From: JAHJDR01 sp964609965 | Lineage (GTDB): Bacteria; UBA10199; JADGCS01 | NCBI GenBank assembly: GCA_964609965.1 | Contig: CAZSTS010000011.1 | Span: 7,093 to 71,092, forward strand | Direction of reading: 5' to 3' | Length of the DNA stretch: 64,000 nt | Part shown: piece after piece, positions 46,316 through 54,112 of the stretch | Position numbering within the stretch: position 1 is the first letter of the stretch | How the letters are laid out: the number at the start of each line of letters is the position of its first letter | The notes under the pieces: model-generated | The model's input: only the letters and a program-made list of their open reading frames with translations | The model's database searches: none | What the model was told of the DNA's origin: nothing | Position numbers and translations under genes: made by a program

Positions 46316-47485
46316 TTAGAAACCTGCTGCTAGCTGAAGAGCAAACATACGTGATTGCTTTTGAATGGTTCTTTGAGCAATTTCTTTTCCATAAGTAGCA
46401 AGGTTCATTTTGAAATATTTGAAGTCTAAACCAAGGCCACCTGTGACATACATTTGATTCATACCAACTCTTAAAGAAACAGATCTGAGTACTTTGCTAA
46501 TTTCTGGCCATGTGACTTCGTAACCAACATGAAACTTTGTAAGAAAGTCACCACGGTACTCAAGGTCGCGAACATCGATAGCTAAAATTGATTTGAATTT
46601 ATAGAAATCAGGGTGAACAGCCATACCAAATGTCATTGATTCATTTTGTCTTCCAACAGGATCACCTGCAAAAAAACGGGTGTGGCCGATATCTTGGACA
46701 GTAAAAGCAAACATTGGTTTTAAGTAATCCCAAACCTTACCCCTAAAAGGAGGTGAGCCTTTAAAACCTACATCAACACCAATACCAAAACCAAATGACA
46801 TGTAATCAATGATGTCATTAAAGTTGGCTGTTGAAATCACATCTCTTTGTGTAATGGTTTCGTCCACAAGATAGCGCTCCATAAATTTGACCGCTATACC
46901 GGCTTGTAGGTGATCGTCAAAAAAACTATAGGCTGTCCCTAATTGCAATCCTGCCTGTCCAAGAATTTCGATATCGACTGTGCTAGAAGCAGGGTTAAGT
47001 AGAGCCACAACACCGTGAGCTTCGTAAAAAAGTGATGCTGAAATGTATTTATACATCATAGTTACGATATTGCCGCGAGCAGCAACTTCTTCGTAACGAC
47101 CTGTGTTGGCAGCTGCAAAAGCATCTAAAACATTGATTTTGGCCGCGTCGCCAGCAGCATCATCAATATTATTAGCCAAATTAGGGACATCATTAATTAA
47201 ATAGTCTAGTGATTTGTATGAAAATTCTACTGTGGGCAATAGGAATTGAAAATGAAACTCTTGTGGAAAATCATTAATAGCTGCTGGATTATAAAAGATC
47301 GCATTTTCATCTGTGCCCTTTACAGCAACAAAAGCCCCTCCCATACCTTGAGGCCTAACTCCTTGCATCATACGAGGTGTTGAGCGCAAAACCATGGTTT
47401 GAGCTTCTGCTGATTGGCTTGTTATCAAATTAATCGAAAAAACAAAGCCAAGTACAAGTGTGATTAATATTACTTTTCTAAACAT
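46316..47485 (-). CDS. Outer-membrane beta-barrel protein (PorV/FadL/TraF-like)
   Basis: A 389-residue protein with signal MFRKVILITLVLGFVFSINL and probable cleavage after AEA. The mature N-terminus has the GMGGAFVAVKGTDENAIFYNPAAI block typical of PorV/PorQ, FadL and TraF-like outer-membrane barrels. The rest alternates polar and aromatic residues as in beta strands and ends with Phe. The substrate is unknown. It follows a lipoprotein gene by about 20 bases and is convergent with the pilus operon. Confidence 0.75.
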   Translation of the reverse strand: MFRKVILITLVLGFVFSINLITSQSAEAQTMVLRSTPRMMQGVRPQGMGGAFVAVKGTDENAIFYNPAAINDFPQEFHFQFLLPTVEFSYKSLDYLINDVPNLANNIDDAAGDAAKINVLDAFAAANTGRYEEVAARGNIVTMMYKYISASLFYEAHGVVALLNPASSTVDIEILGQAGLQLGTAYSFFDDHLQAGIAVKFMERYLVDETITQRDVISTANFNDIIDYMSFGFGIGVDVGFKGSPPFRGKVWDYLKPMFAFTVQDIGHTRFFAGDPVGRQNESMTFGMAVHPDFYKFKSILAIDVRDLEYRGDFLTKFHVGYEVTWPEISKVLRSVSLRVGMNQMYVTGGLGLDFKYFKMNLATYGKEIAQRTIQKQSRMFALQLAAGF

Positions 47486-47506
47486 GAGGAATCCCCCTTT
47501 TAATTA

Positions 47507-48319
47507 TTAAAGCGCTGTATCTACGTCATAGTTTGCTTGTACAGTTGCATTTTGGTTGTCTGGGTTAATAGCATCACAATCAGCAATGTCTGCTGAATAA
47601 GTCACTGTGGTAAAAGTGCTTGCATCATCCGCTAATTGGCAACCTACAAAGGCTCGATACTCTCCCGCGGTAAAACCAGCAGCAGCAGAAATTGGTTCGA
47701 GAATCCAGAAAGTTTGTCGTATTTGTGAGACCCAAGACTCTTCAGCGGTATCAACACCAGCACCAACTAGACGGTTGTCGAAAGCAAGTAAATCAGCCTG
47801 TACATTGGCTGCGTCTGTTTCTGATATGTCTGCTACATCAAATGTACCATTATAATCAGATCCATAAACACCAATCGAAAAATGCTCAATAATTTGCATA
47901 AGAGCCAAATCAAAAGCAGCATCAGCCAAGACTTCGTCAGTAATGGTTGTTGCTGTTATGCCTGTTACACCTTCTAGTACTTCAATGGCACTGCGCAAAT
48001 CAGCCTCAGTAGCAGTCGCAGGGAGCACTGCAGCTATCTGTTGGAAATTTGAATCAGTACTACTATCTAGATCTATGATACCTTCGGCAAGATTAAAGTA
48101 ATCCATACCGCTTCTTGCAAAATAGGCACTTGCCAAAACTCGAGCGGCCTCAGCATTGGCAGCATCTGCATCAACCACTATGGTTGCTTTGGTGATAGCC
48201 TCTGTGTAGTTACCTTTATCTAAGGCAAATTTAGCTGCCTCGAGATTGCTCGTTCCAGATGTTGCACAGCCATATAAAAATACCGTGAATAGAATTAAGA
48301 TAATGTTGATTTTTCTCAC
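47507..48319 (-). CDS. Lipoprotein with TPR-like helices
   Basis: A 270-residue protein starting at GTG (MRKINIILILFTVFLYGCAT) with a lipobox ending YGC. AGGGGG lies about six bases upstream. The mature N-terminus has TPR-like helices (AAKFALDKGNYTEAITKATI and ANAEAARVLASAYFARSGMD). It is co-transcribed with the downstream barrel-protein gene, so it may be a partner lipoprotein. The sequence is Ala- and Asp-rich. Confidence 0.72.
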   Translation of the reverse strand: MRKINIILILFTVFLYGCATSGTSNLEAAKFALDKGNYTEAITKATIVVDADAANAEAARVLASAYFARSGMDYFNLAEGIIDLDSSTDSNFQQIAAVLPATATEADLRSAIEVLEGVTGITATTITDEVLADAAFDLALMQIIEHFSIGVYGSDYNGTFDVADISETDAANVQADLLAFDNRLVGAGVDTAEESWVSQIRQTFWILEPISAAAGFTAGEYRAFVGCQLADDASTFTTVTYSADIADCDAINPDNQNATVQANYDVDTAL

Positions 48320-48466
48320 ATTAACCCCCTCTAAAATTAAACTAAAACTAAACTATATATGAAAAAATATTTAATTCAGTTTTTCTAATAATACCAGTAT
48401 AATTTTGTATTTATATCAACTAGATAATACCTCATCAGCTTTTGAGCCCAAAATACCTTAGCAAGC

Positions 48467-48541
48467 TATGAAAAATCAATTTAGGTCAACTCGTCCTCCG
48501 TAGTCAGCCCAGGCGGACGAAGGAGGATTGATTTTTTCATA
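48467..48541. repeat. 75-bp hairpin-like element with inner and outer stems
   Basis: The outer arms TATGAAAAATCAA and TTGATTTTTTCATA frame an inner imperfect palindrome (48494-48509 against 48512-48527, 13 of 16 positions pairing). It looks like a small palindromic repeat or MITE-type unit upstream of hisG, or a terminator with a T run. Confidence 0.55.
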
Positions 48542-48581
48542 AAGGCGCCCTAAAAAGATTAATTCTGAAAGCTAATAAATT

Positions 48582-49463
48582 ATGAAACAAAAAAATATTT
48601 TACAAATAGGCATTCCTAAAGGGAGTCTACAAGAAGCTACATTGAGACTTTTTAAAAAAGCTGGTTTTCTCATCGAAGCTAATTCAAGATCTTATTTTCC
48701 ATCAGTGGATGATACAGAGCTCTCACCCATGCTTATCCGAGCCCAAGAAATGGCTAGGTATGTAAGTCTGGGCATCCTTGACTGTGGGCTTACCGGCCGT
48801 GACTGGACATTGGAACAAGGCGCTAGCGTTGTTGACGTTGCTGAACTTAAATATGCAAAAGCTGGTCTGAGACCTGTACGATGGGTGATCGCTGTCCCAA
48901 ACAACTCAAAAATAAGAAAACTAAAAGACCTTAATGGTAAACGCATAGCCACGGAGCTCGTCGGTTTTACAAAAAAGTATCTCAAACAGAATAAAATCAA
49001 AGCTGAAGTCGAATTTTCTTGGGGGGCAACAGAGGTAAAACCTCCTCTTTTAGCTGATGCAATCGTTGAGCTAACCGAAACAGGCTCATCACTAAAAGCC
49101 AATAATTTACGCATAGTTAAAACAATCCTGGAGTCAAACACCCTGCTCATTGCCAACAAAAAAGCCTGGAAAAATAAATGGAAACGTCAAAAAATTGAAA
49201 ACCTCCACATGCTTCTTCAGAGCGCTATCGAAGCCCAAAAAAAGGTAGGTCTTAAGCTCAATGCCCCTGATTCCAAATTAAAAGACATTCTTTCACTCTT
49301 ACCTGCGCTCAACAAACCAACCATGGCACCCCTTGCTGGCTCTAAATGGCACAGCATTGAGGTCATTATTGACGAAACCATCGTCCGTGACCTTATTCCT
49401 AAACTCAAAAGAAAAGGCGCCAAAGGAATTATTGAATACCCTTTAAATAAGGTGATATATTAA
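48582..49463 (+). CDS. hisG: ATP phosphoribosyltransferase, long form
   Basis: A 293-residue HisG. The start LQIGIPKGSLQEATLRLFKK, the SRSYFPSVDD block and the PRPP loop region ADAIVELTETGSSLKANNL are typical. The C-terminal 80 residues (IEVIIDETIVRDLIPKLKRK) form the ACT-like regulatory domain of the long form, which binds histidine for feedback inhibition. It catalyses the first step of histidine synthesis. No other his gene is in the window. Confidence 0.95.
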   Translation: MKQKNILQIGIPKGSLQEATLRLFKKAGFLIEANSRSYFPSVDDTELSPMLIRAQEMARYVSLGILDCGLTGRDWTLEQGASVVDVAELKYAKAGLRPVRWVIAVPNNSKIRKLKDLNGKRIATELVGFTKKYLKQNKIKAEVEFSWGATEVKPPLLADAIVELTETGSSLKANNLRIVKTILESNTLLIANKKAWKNKWKRQKIENLHMLLQSAIEAQKKVGLKLNAPDSKLKDILSLLPALNKPTMAPLAGSKWHSIEVIIDETIVRDLIPKLKRKGAKGIIEYPLNKVIY

Positions 49464-49507
49464 TCCTATGGCTCCAAGGCCCTATGGTCTTAAGGACCCT
49501 ATAATCG
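49464..49507. repeat. Period-9 GGTCCTATA-type tract filling the hisG-ftsY gap
   Basis: Units read tcctatggc, tccaaggcc, ctatggtct, taaggaccc, tataatcg. The tract begins right after the hisG stop and ends at the ftsY start codon, so it makes up the whole spacer. Confidence 0.55.
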
Positions 49508-50497
49508 ATGAATCTTTCAATCTATATAAATACAGTTTTTCAATACAAAGAATTTGTTATAGCAGGCATTTTATTACTCGCCTTGGTCTTGATTCTTTTT
49601 TTGAGAAGAAAGAAAAAAAAACCAACCCAACGCCATAAAAAAAACTTTGTAACTTCAATTAAAGCTGCATTACTTGGTTCATCAAAAGAACTTAAGGACA
49701 TTGTCCCTGAGCTCGAAGAAATACTTCTCACCGCTGACGTGGGAATAACTGCCACTGAAAAGCTTATTAACAAAATCATAGACGAAACACCTTTAGTTTC
49801 AAAAGAGAATTTCACTCAACATTTAAAACAAGAAATCAAAAACATCTTGATCCCAAAAGATGAGCTCAGGCTTGATCTCACAAAAAAACCTTATGTCATT
49901 TATCTGGCCGGCGTTAATGGAAGTGGAAAAACAACAACAATCGGCAAATTGGCCTGTCAGTTTAAAAACCAAGGTCAAAAAGTCATGCTCATTGCGGCTG
50001 ATACTTTTCGGGCTGCTGCGATTGATCAACTCAAAATATGGGCTGAAAAAAATCAAGTCGCTTTTGTGGGAGGAAAACCTCAGGCCGATCCTTCAAGTGT
50101 TATTATAGATGGCCTACGTTCTGCAAAAGCAAAAGAAATCGACATTGTGCTCGTGGACACAGCTGGACGCCTTCAGACAAAAACGAACCTCATGAATGAG
50201 CTTAAAAAAATGGTTCGCATGTCAGACAAGGAATTGGGACGAGGTCCTGATCAGATTTTTCTCGTTGTGGATGCTATCACAGGTCAAAACGGTTTTTCTC
50301 AGGCAAAAATATATTTAGAAGCCATCCCTCTTACTGGTTTTATTCTTACAAAATACGATGCCACAGCCAAAGGAGGAATTATTATTTCTATTGTTGAACA
50401 AACAGGCCTTCCCATCCGCTATGTTGGTTTTGGTGAAGGCGTGAATGATTTAAAGGAATTTGATGCGGAAAAGTTTGTAGAAAAGATATTTGGATAA
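49508..50497 (+). CDS. ftsY: Signal recognition particle receptor FtsY
   Basis: A 329-residue FtsY. An N-terminal membrane helix (EFVIAGILLLALVLILFLRR) replaces the long acidic A domain of E. coli. The NG domain has G1 GVNGSGKTTTIGKLA, G3 LVDTAGRLQTKTN and TKYDATAKGG, the last with Tyr-Asp-Ala in place of the usual Leu-Asp-Gly. It docks ribosome-SRP complexes at the membrane. There is no Shine-Dalgarno in the preceding tract. Confidence 0.95.
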   Translation: MNLSIYINTVFQYKEFVIAGILLLALVLILFLRRKKKKPTQRHKKNFVTSIKAALLGSSKELKDIVPELEEILLTADVGITATEKLINKIIDETPLVSKENFTQHLKQEIKNILIPKDELRLDLTKKPYVIYLAGVNGSGKTTTIGKLACQFKNQGQKVMLIAADTFRAAAIDQLKIWAEKNQVAFVGGKPQADPSSVIIDGLRSAKAKEIDIVLVDTAGRLQTKTNLMNELKKMVRMSDKELGRGPDQIFLVVDAITGQNGFSQAKIYLEAIPLTGFILTKYDATAKGGIIISIVEQTGLPIRYVGFGEGVNDLKEFDAEKFVEKIFG

Positions 50498-50572
50498 TGT
50501 GCAAATCAATTACGCCATCAAATAATATTAACCCAACTTGATGTCATCTAGATTTTTGACTATAGGGACCTC

Positions 50573-50968
50573 ATGTTAATCAAACGTCATTTTCACTCTG
50601 TTCTTATTTTATTTCTTATTATTTTCCTCGCCCTCATCATGACAGATTGCGGTGGCAGAAAAACTATCTCTTATAAGAGATCTTTTACAGGCAATGCTTC
50701 TTGGTATGGAAAAAGATTTCATGGAAGAAAAACCGCCAATGGCGAACGTTTTAACATGTATAAAATGACGGCCGCACACAAGAAGCTGCGATTTGGCACG
50801 ATCCTCTTGGTAACCAATTTGAAAAACGGCAAATCTGTGAAAGTGCGTGTAAATGACAGGGGGCCTTATGCTCGAGGCCGAGTGCTTGACCTGTCCTATG
50901 CAGCAGCCAAAAGACTGGGCTTTATCCAGAGTGGCCATACAAGAGTAAGGGTAAAAGTCCTTAGATGA
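50573..50968 (+). CDS. rlpA: RlpA-like septal lytic transglycosylase
   Basis: A 131-residue protein with a hydrophobic signal starting MLIKRHFHSVLILFLIIFLA and a lipobox-like ending MTDC. The double-psi barrel has GNASWYGKRFHGRKTANGER, the catalytic Asp in VRVNDRGPY and VLDLSYAAAKRLGF. It cleaves denuded glycan strands in peptidoglycan. No SPOR domain is present, so it is a short form. A palindromic repeat follows. Confidence 0.9.
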   Translation: MLIKRHFHSVLILFLIIFLALIMTDCGGRKTISYKRSFTGNASWYGKRFHGRKTANGERFNMYKMTAAHKKLRFGTILLVTNLKNGKSVKVRVNDRGPYARGRVLDLSYAAAKRLGFIQSGHTRVRVKVLR

Positions 50969-50986
50969 AAAAAACAATGATTATCC

Positions 50987-51014
50987 GTAGGGGTACGGCG
51001 TGCCGTGCCCCTAC
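50987..51014. repeat. Palindromic repeat after rlpA
   Basis: GTAGGGGTACGGC and GCCGTGCCCCTAC form a 13-bp stem with a two-base loop and one G-T pair. This GTAGGGGCACGGC-type palindrome looks REP-like. Confidence 0.6.
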
Positions 51015-51047
51015 ATCAAACAATGAACTAAAACGAAAGAAGGTATT

Positions 51048-51290
51048 ATGAATTCATTTGAAACCGATAACACCGATAACATGGCGCCTGCTACTACAAC
51101 AGATTCGTTTCAGGTAGACACACTTGTTGTTGTCTCCAAGGTCAAAGCCTTTATTAAAGAACAGTCTGGATTTAACACAGGCAAATGCGCCATTGATGCC
51201 ATCTCACAAGCTGTGGCTAGAGAATGTGTAAGAGCTATCGAACAAACACGTGAGGCAGGCAGAAAAACAGTGATGGGAAGAGATTTCTAA
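51048..51290 (+). CDS. Bacterial histone-fold protein
   Basis: An 80-residue protein. The 25-residue N-terminus is acidic and Asp/Thr-rich. Residues about 26-80 (VVVSKVKAFIKEQSGFNTGK, then AIDAISQAVARECVRAIEQT) form one histone fold of three helices, ending REAGRKTVMGRDF, where R72-K73-T74 matches the RKT motif of archaeal histones and NFYB/HAP3-type bacterial proteins. Good Shine-Dalgarno AAGAAGG. It likely dimerises and may bind DNA. This assignment is by motif; related Bdellovibrio histones are known to coat DNA. Confidence 0.85.
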   Translation: MNSFETDNTDNMAPATTTDSFQVDTLVVVSKVKAFIKEQSGFNTGKCAIDAISQAVARECVRAIEQTREAGRKTVMGRDF

Positions 51291-51332
51291 TCCCTCTCTC
51301 ATCACCCATCACTCATCGCTCATTACTTTCTT
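51291..51332. repeat. Period-7 tandem tract
   Basis: Units tccctct, ctcatca, cccatca, ctcatcg, ctcatta, ctttctt. It starts at the histone gene stop and contains the astB stop, filling the gap between the two convergent genes. Confidence 0.6.
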
Positions 51333-52675
51333 TGAAACTCATACACAGACCCTAGTTTTAAAATCTGTGTAAGTTCATCTAATGCAGTGCGGCCCTCTAA
51401 CAAAAGCTGATAATCAGCCAGATCTTCAGGAATAAGTTTATCACGATAGTGTTTTTCTACCCAAGAAGTGAGTTTTTGATAAAGTTTTTCATTAAAGAGA
51501 ACAGATTGGTTTATGCTTTTGAGCTCCTCTTCTGTTAAAACAACCCTAAGCCTTAAACAAGCAGGCCCTCCCCCATTTTTCATACTTTGCCTTAAGCCCA
51601 AGTAATGTACTTCTGATATTGGATTTTCTGAACTACCCACAATTCTATCAATACATTTTCCTACAATCTTATTCTCCCTACACTCTTCAGGAGCAATCAA
51701 GGCCATTTGAGAATCATTCACATCGACAAGTTGCGAGTTAAACAAAAATGTCTGAACAGCCTCTGATAATGTAACTTCATGAACTCTGACACTCACTAAG
51801 CAAAGGTTTTTTCCACTCACTTTCTTATACTTTTCTTGAAGCTCTCCAACAACCTTCTGAGTGTCTAAAAAAGCCTGCTCATGATAAAGTAAAACATGCT
51901 TGTTTCCAACAGCAATCATATCATTATGAAAAACCCCGGCATCAATAGCAATGGGACTCTGTTGTGCAAGCACCACATGATTTGGATTCAGACCATGCAT
52001 TCTCGCAATGGTTTGAACGGCCTCATAAGTTTGTCTGGCAGGAAAATATTTGGGCTTAGGCATGGCTTGTCTAAACATGTATTTGCCAAAAACAAAAAAC
52101 TCCATGCCAGGCTCCCCGTAAAAAGAACAAAAACGCATGTGATTAGACGCCCCCTCATCACCAAAGGTTTGGCAAGAAGGCAATGCTGGATGATGAACAA
52201 AATAACGCTCGTCATTGAAAACAGCCTTAAAAACCTGCCTGGTTGTTTTACGCTCAAAAGAACGATGAAATTTATTAGAAAGATTGGCTGGAGTAAAATG
52301 GGTTTTGCCATCTTCTGTGTCAACAGAGGGAGATGTTGTCGCTGCATTCGCTGTCCACATCGCCGCAGCAGAAGAACACGCAGACAAGATAGTAGGGTTT
52401 TGTTTTGAAGCCTTGTTGATGACATCTTCATCCGTTCCTGTAAAACCAAGCCTTCTCAAGACAGGAACAGACGGCCTCTCGTGTGGTGGCAAAACAGCCT
52501 GTCTAAGGCCCCTATCAGCTAAAAACTTCATTTTTTTTAACCCCTGTAAGGCAGCTTCTTTTGGATTAGAAAATTCTTCGGTAAAAGTGATAGGAGCAAT
52601 ATTCCCTGGGGATAATTTACAATAATTATGAGTAGGGCCAACAAGGCCGTCAAAGTTGATTTCGTGGGCTATCAT
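51323..52675 (-). CDS. astB: N-succinylarginine dihydrolase (AstB family)
   Basis: A 450-residue AstB. The internal ATG chosen gives MIAHEINFDGLVGPTHNY, the family start. The catalytic triad is Glu174 (GDEGASNH), His250 (GVFHND) and Cys373 (GGGPACLRLRV), close to E. coli Glu174, His248 and Cys365. It hydrolyses N2-succinylarginine to succinylornithine, CO2 and 2 NH3. No astA, astD or astE is in the window. It is divergent from rocD, suggesting joint control. Confidence 0.92.
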   Translation of the reverse strand: MIAHEINFDGLVGPTHNYCKLSPGNIAPITFTEEFSNPKEAALQGLKKMKFLADRGLRQAVLPPHERPSVPVLRRLGFTGTDEDVINKASKQNPTILSACSSAAAMWTANAATTSPSVDTEDGKTHFTPANLSNKFHRSFERKTTRQVFKAVFNDERYFVHHPALPSCQTFGDEGASNHMRFCSFYGEPGMEFFVFGKYMFRQAMPKPKYFPARQTYEAVQTIARMHGLNPNHVVLAQQSPIAIDAGVFHNDMIAVGNKHVLLYHEQAFLDTQKVVGELQEKYKKVSGKNLCLVSVRVHEVTLSEAVQTFLFNSQLVDVNDSQMALIAPEECRENKIVGKCIDRIVGSSENPISEVHYLGLRQSMKNGGGPACLRLRVVLTEEELKSINQSVLFNEKLYQKLTSWVEKHYRDKLIPEDLADYQLLLEGRTALDELTQILKLGSVYEFQRK

Positions 52676-52742
52676 GCGAAATGTATAGCATTTATAATAG
52701 ATAAATTTCAAACAACAAGAACCAAAAGCCTAGTAATCTCTT

Positions 52743-52770
52743 GGGATTTGAGATTTGGAATTTGGAATTT
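52743..52770. repeat. Period-7 tandem tract
   Basis: Units gggattt, gagattt, ggaattt, ggaattt in the divergent gap between astB and rocD. Confidence 0.55.
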
Positions 52771-52837
52771 TGCCCAATGAAAGACAGGGCTTTACGTCGA
52801 AAATAAGATATGATACCCATCCGACACGCCGTTAAAT

Positions 52838-52877
52838 TATAATAGTTATCATGTGGTTTTTTTGACTGAATTTAGTC
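52838..52877 (+). promoter_or_regulatory. Promoter and near-palindromic operator before rocD
   Basis: TATAAT at 52838-52843 is a perfect -10. About 20 bases downstream, GACTGAATTTAGTC (52864-52877) is a near-perfect 14-bp palindrome, well placed for a repressor blocking transcription of the arginine operon. Confidence 0.4.
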
Positions 52878-52908
52878 GATTTTTTTATCAAACAGGGAGG
52901 AAAGTAAG

Positions 52909-54111
52909 ATGGATTATAGAAAATACATAGAATTAGAAGATTCCTTTGGGGCTCATAATTACAAACCACTTGATGTGGTTTTAAACAAAGGTGAAGGCAT
53001 CTGGGTTTGGGATGTCGAAGGAAAGAAATACATGGATTGCCTGTCTGCCTATTCTGCCGTTAATCAAGGACATTGCCATCCAAAAATCATGGCCGCCATG
53101 ATCGAACAAGCAAAAAAACTCACTCTCACTTCCAGAGCTTTTAGAAATGATCAGCTGGGCTTTTTGTATAAAGAATTGTGTGTGATGACAAACTCTCACA
53201 AAGTCCTTCCTATGAACAGCGGAGCTGAAGCGGTCGAAACAGTGATCAAGTCTGTCCGCAAATGGGGATACAAAGTCAAAGGCGTTGAAGAAGATAAGGC
53301 CGAAATCATTGTTTGCAGCGATAATTTTCATGGACGCACCATAACTATTGTAGGGTTTAGCACAGATAAAACAGCTAGAGATGGGTTTGGTCCTTTTACA
53401 CCTGGATTTAAAGTTGTTCCATTTGGAGATGCTGCGGCGGTCGAAGCGGCCATAACACCTAACACGGTTGCCTTTTTAGTCGAGCCCATTCAAGGCGAGG
53501 CTGGTGTTATCATCCCTCCCAAAGGCTATTTGAAAGAAGTTAAAGACATCTGTCAGAAGAACAATGTAGTTCTCGTCCTAGACGAAATCCAAACCGGCTT
53601 AGGCCGAACAGGAAAGCTTCTTGCCGAAGAACACGAAGGCATAGAAGCTGATTTGACTCTTGTTGGTAAAGCCTTATCAGGCGGTTTTTATCCTGTTTCT
53701 GCTGTGCTTTCTAACAAAGAAGTCATGGATGTGCTCCAACCTGGAGAGCATGGAAGCACATTTGGCGGCAACCCTCTTGCTTGTGCTGTAGCCAGGGCTG
53801 CTCTTAGAGTATTAAAAGAAGAAAACATGGTGGAAAATGCCGCTGAAATGGGAGCTTATTTTTTAAAGGGACTGGAAAGCATTAACAGCCCACACATTAA
53901 AACCATCCGAGGCAGAGGCCTTATGATTGCTACAGAACTAACGGATGAAGCTGGTGGTGCGAGACGCTTTTGCGAAAAGCTTCAAGAAAAAGGACTTCTT
54001 TGTAAAGAAACTCATGAAAACACCATCAGGTTTGCCCCTCCGCTCACAATCACAAAAGAAGACGTTGATTGGGCGCTAGAAAAAATTGAGTCTGTTTTGA
54101 CGGGAGAATAA
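52909..54111 (+). CDS. rocD: Ornithine--oxo-acid aminotransferase
   Basis: A 400-residue class III aminotransferase. Wording such as GAHNYKPLDVVLNKGEGIWV and CLSAYSAVNQGHCHPKI is specific for ornithine delta-aminotransferase. PLP contacts include Asp225 (VLDEIQTGLGRTG) and the Schiff-base Lys254 (GKALSGGFYPVSAV). It converts ornithine to glutamate-5-semialdehyde. GGAGG lies eight bases before the ATG. It is the first gene of the rocD-argF-COG2403-M61 operon. Confidence 0.94.
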   Translation: MDYRKYIELEDSFGAHNYKPLDVVLNKGEGIWVWDVEGKKYMDCLSAYSAVNQGHCHPKIMAAMIEQAKKLTLTSRAFRNDQLGFLYKELCVMTNSHKVLPMNSGAEAVETVIKSVRKWGYKVKGVEEDKAEIIVCSDNFHGRTITIVGFSTDKTARDGFGPFTPGFKVVPFGDAAAVEAAITPNTVAFLVEPIQGEAGVIIPPKGYLKEVKDICQKNNVVLVLDEIQTGLGRTGKLLAEEHEGIEADLTLVGKALSGGFYPVSAVLSNKEVMDVLQPGEHGSTFGGNPLACAVARAALRVLKEENMVENAAEMGAYFLKGLESINSPHIKTIRGRGLMIATELTDEAGGARRFCEKLQEKGLLCKETHENTIRFAPPLTITKEDVDWALEKIESVLTGE

Positions 54112-54112
54112 A

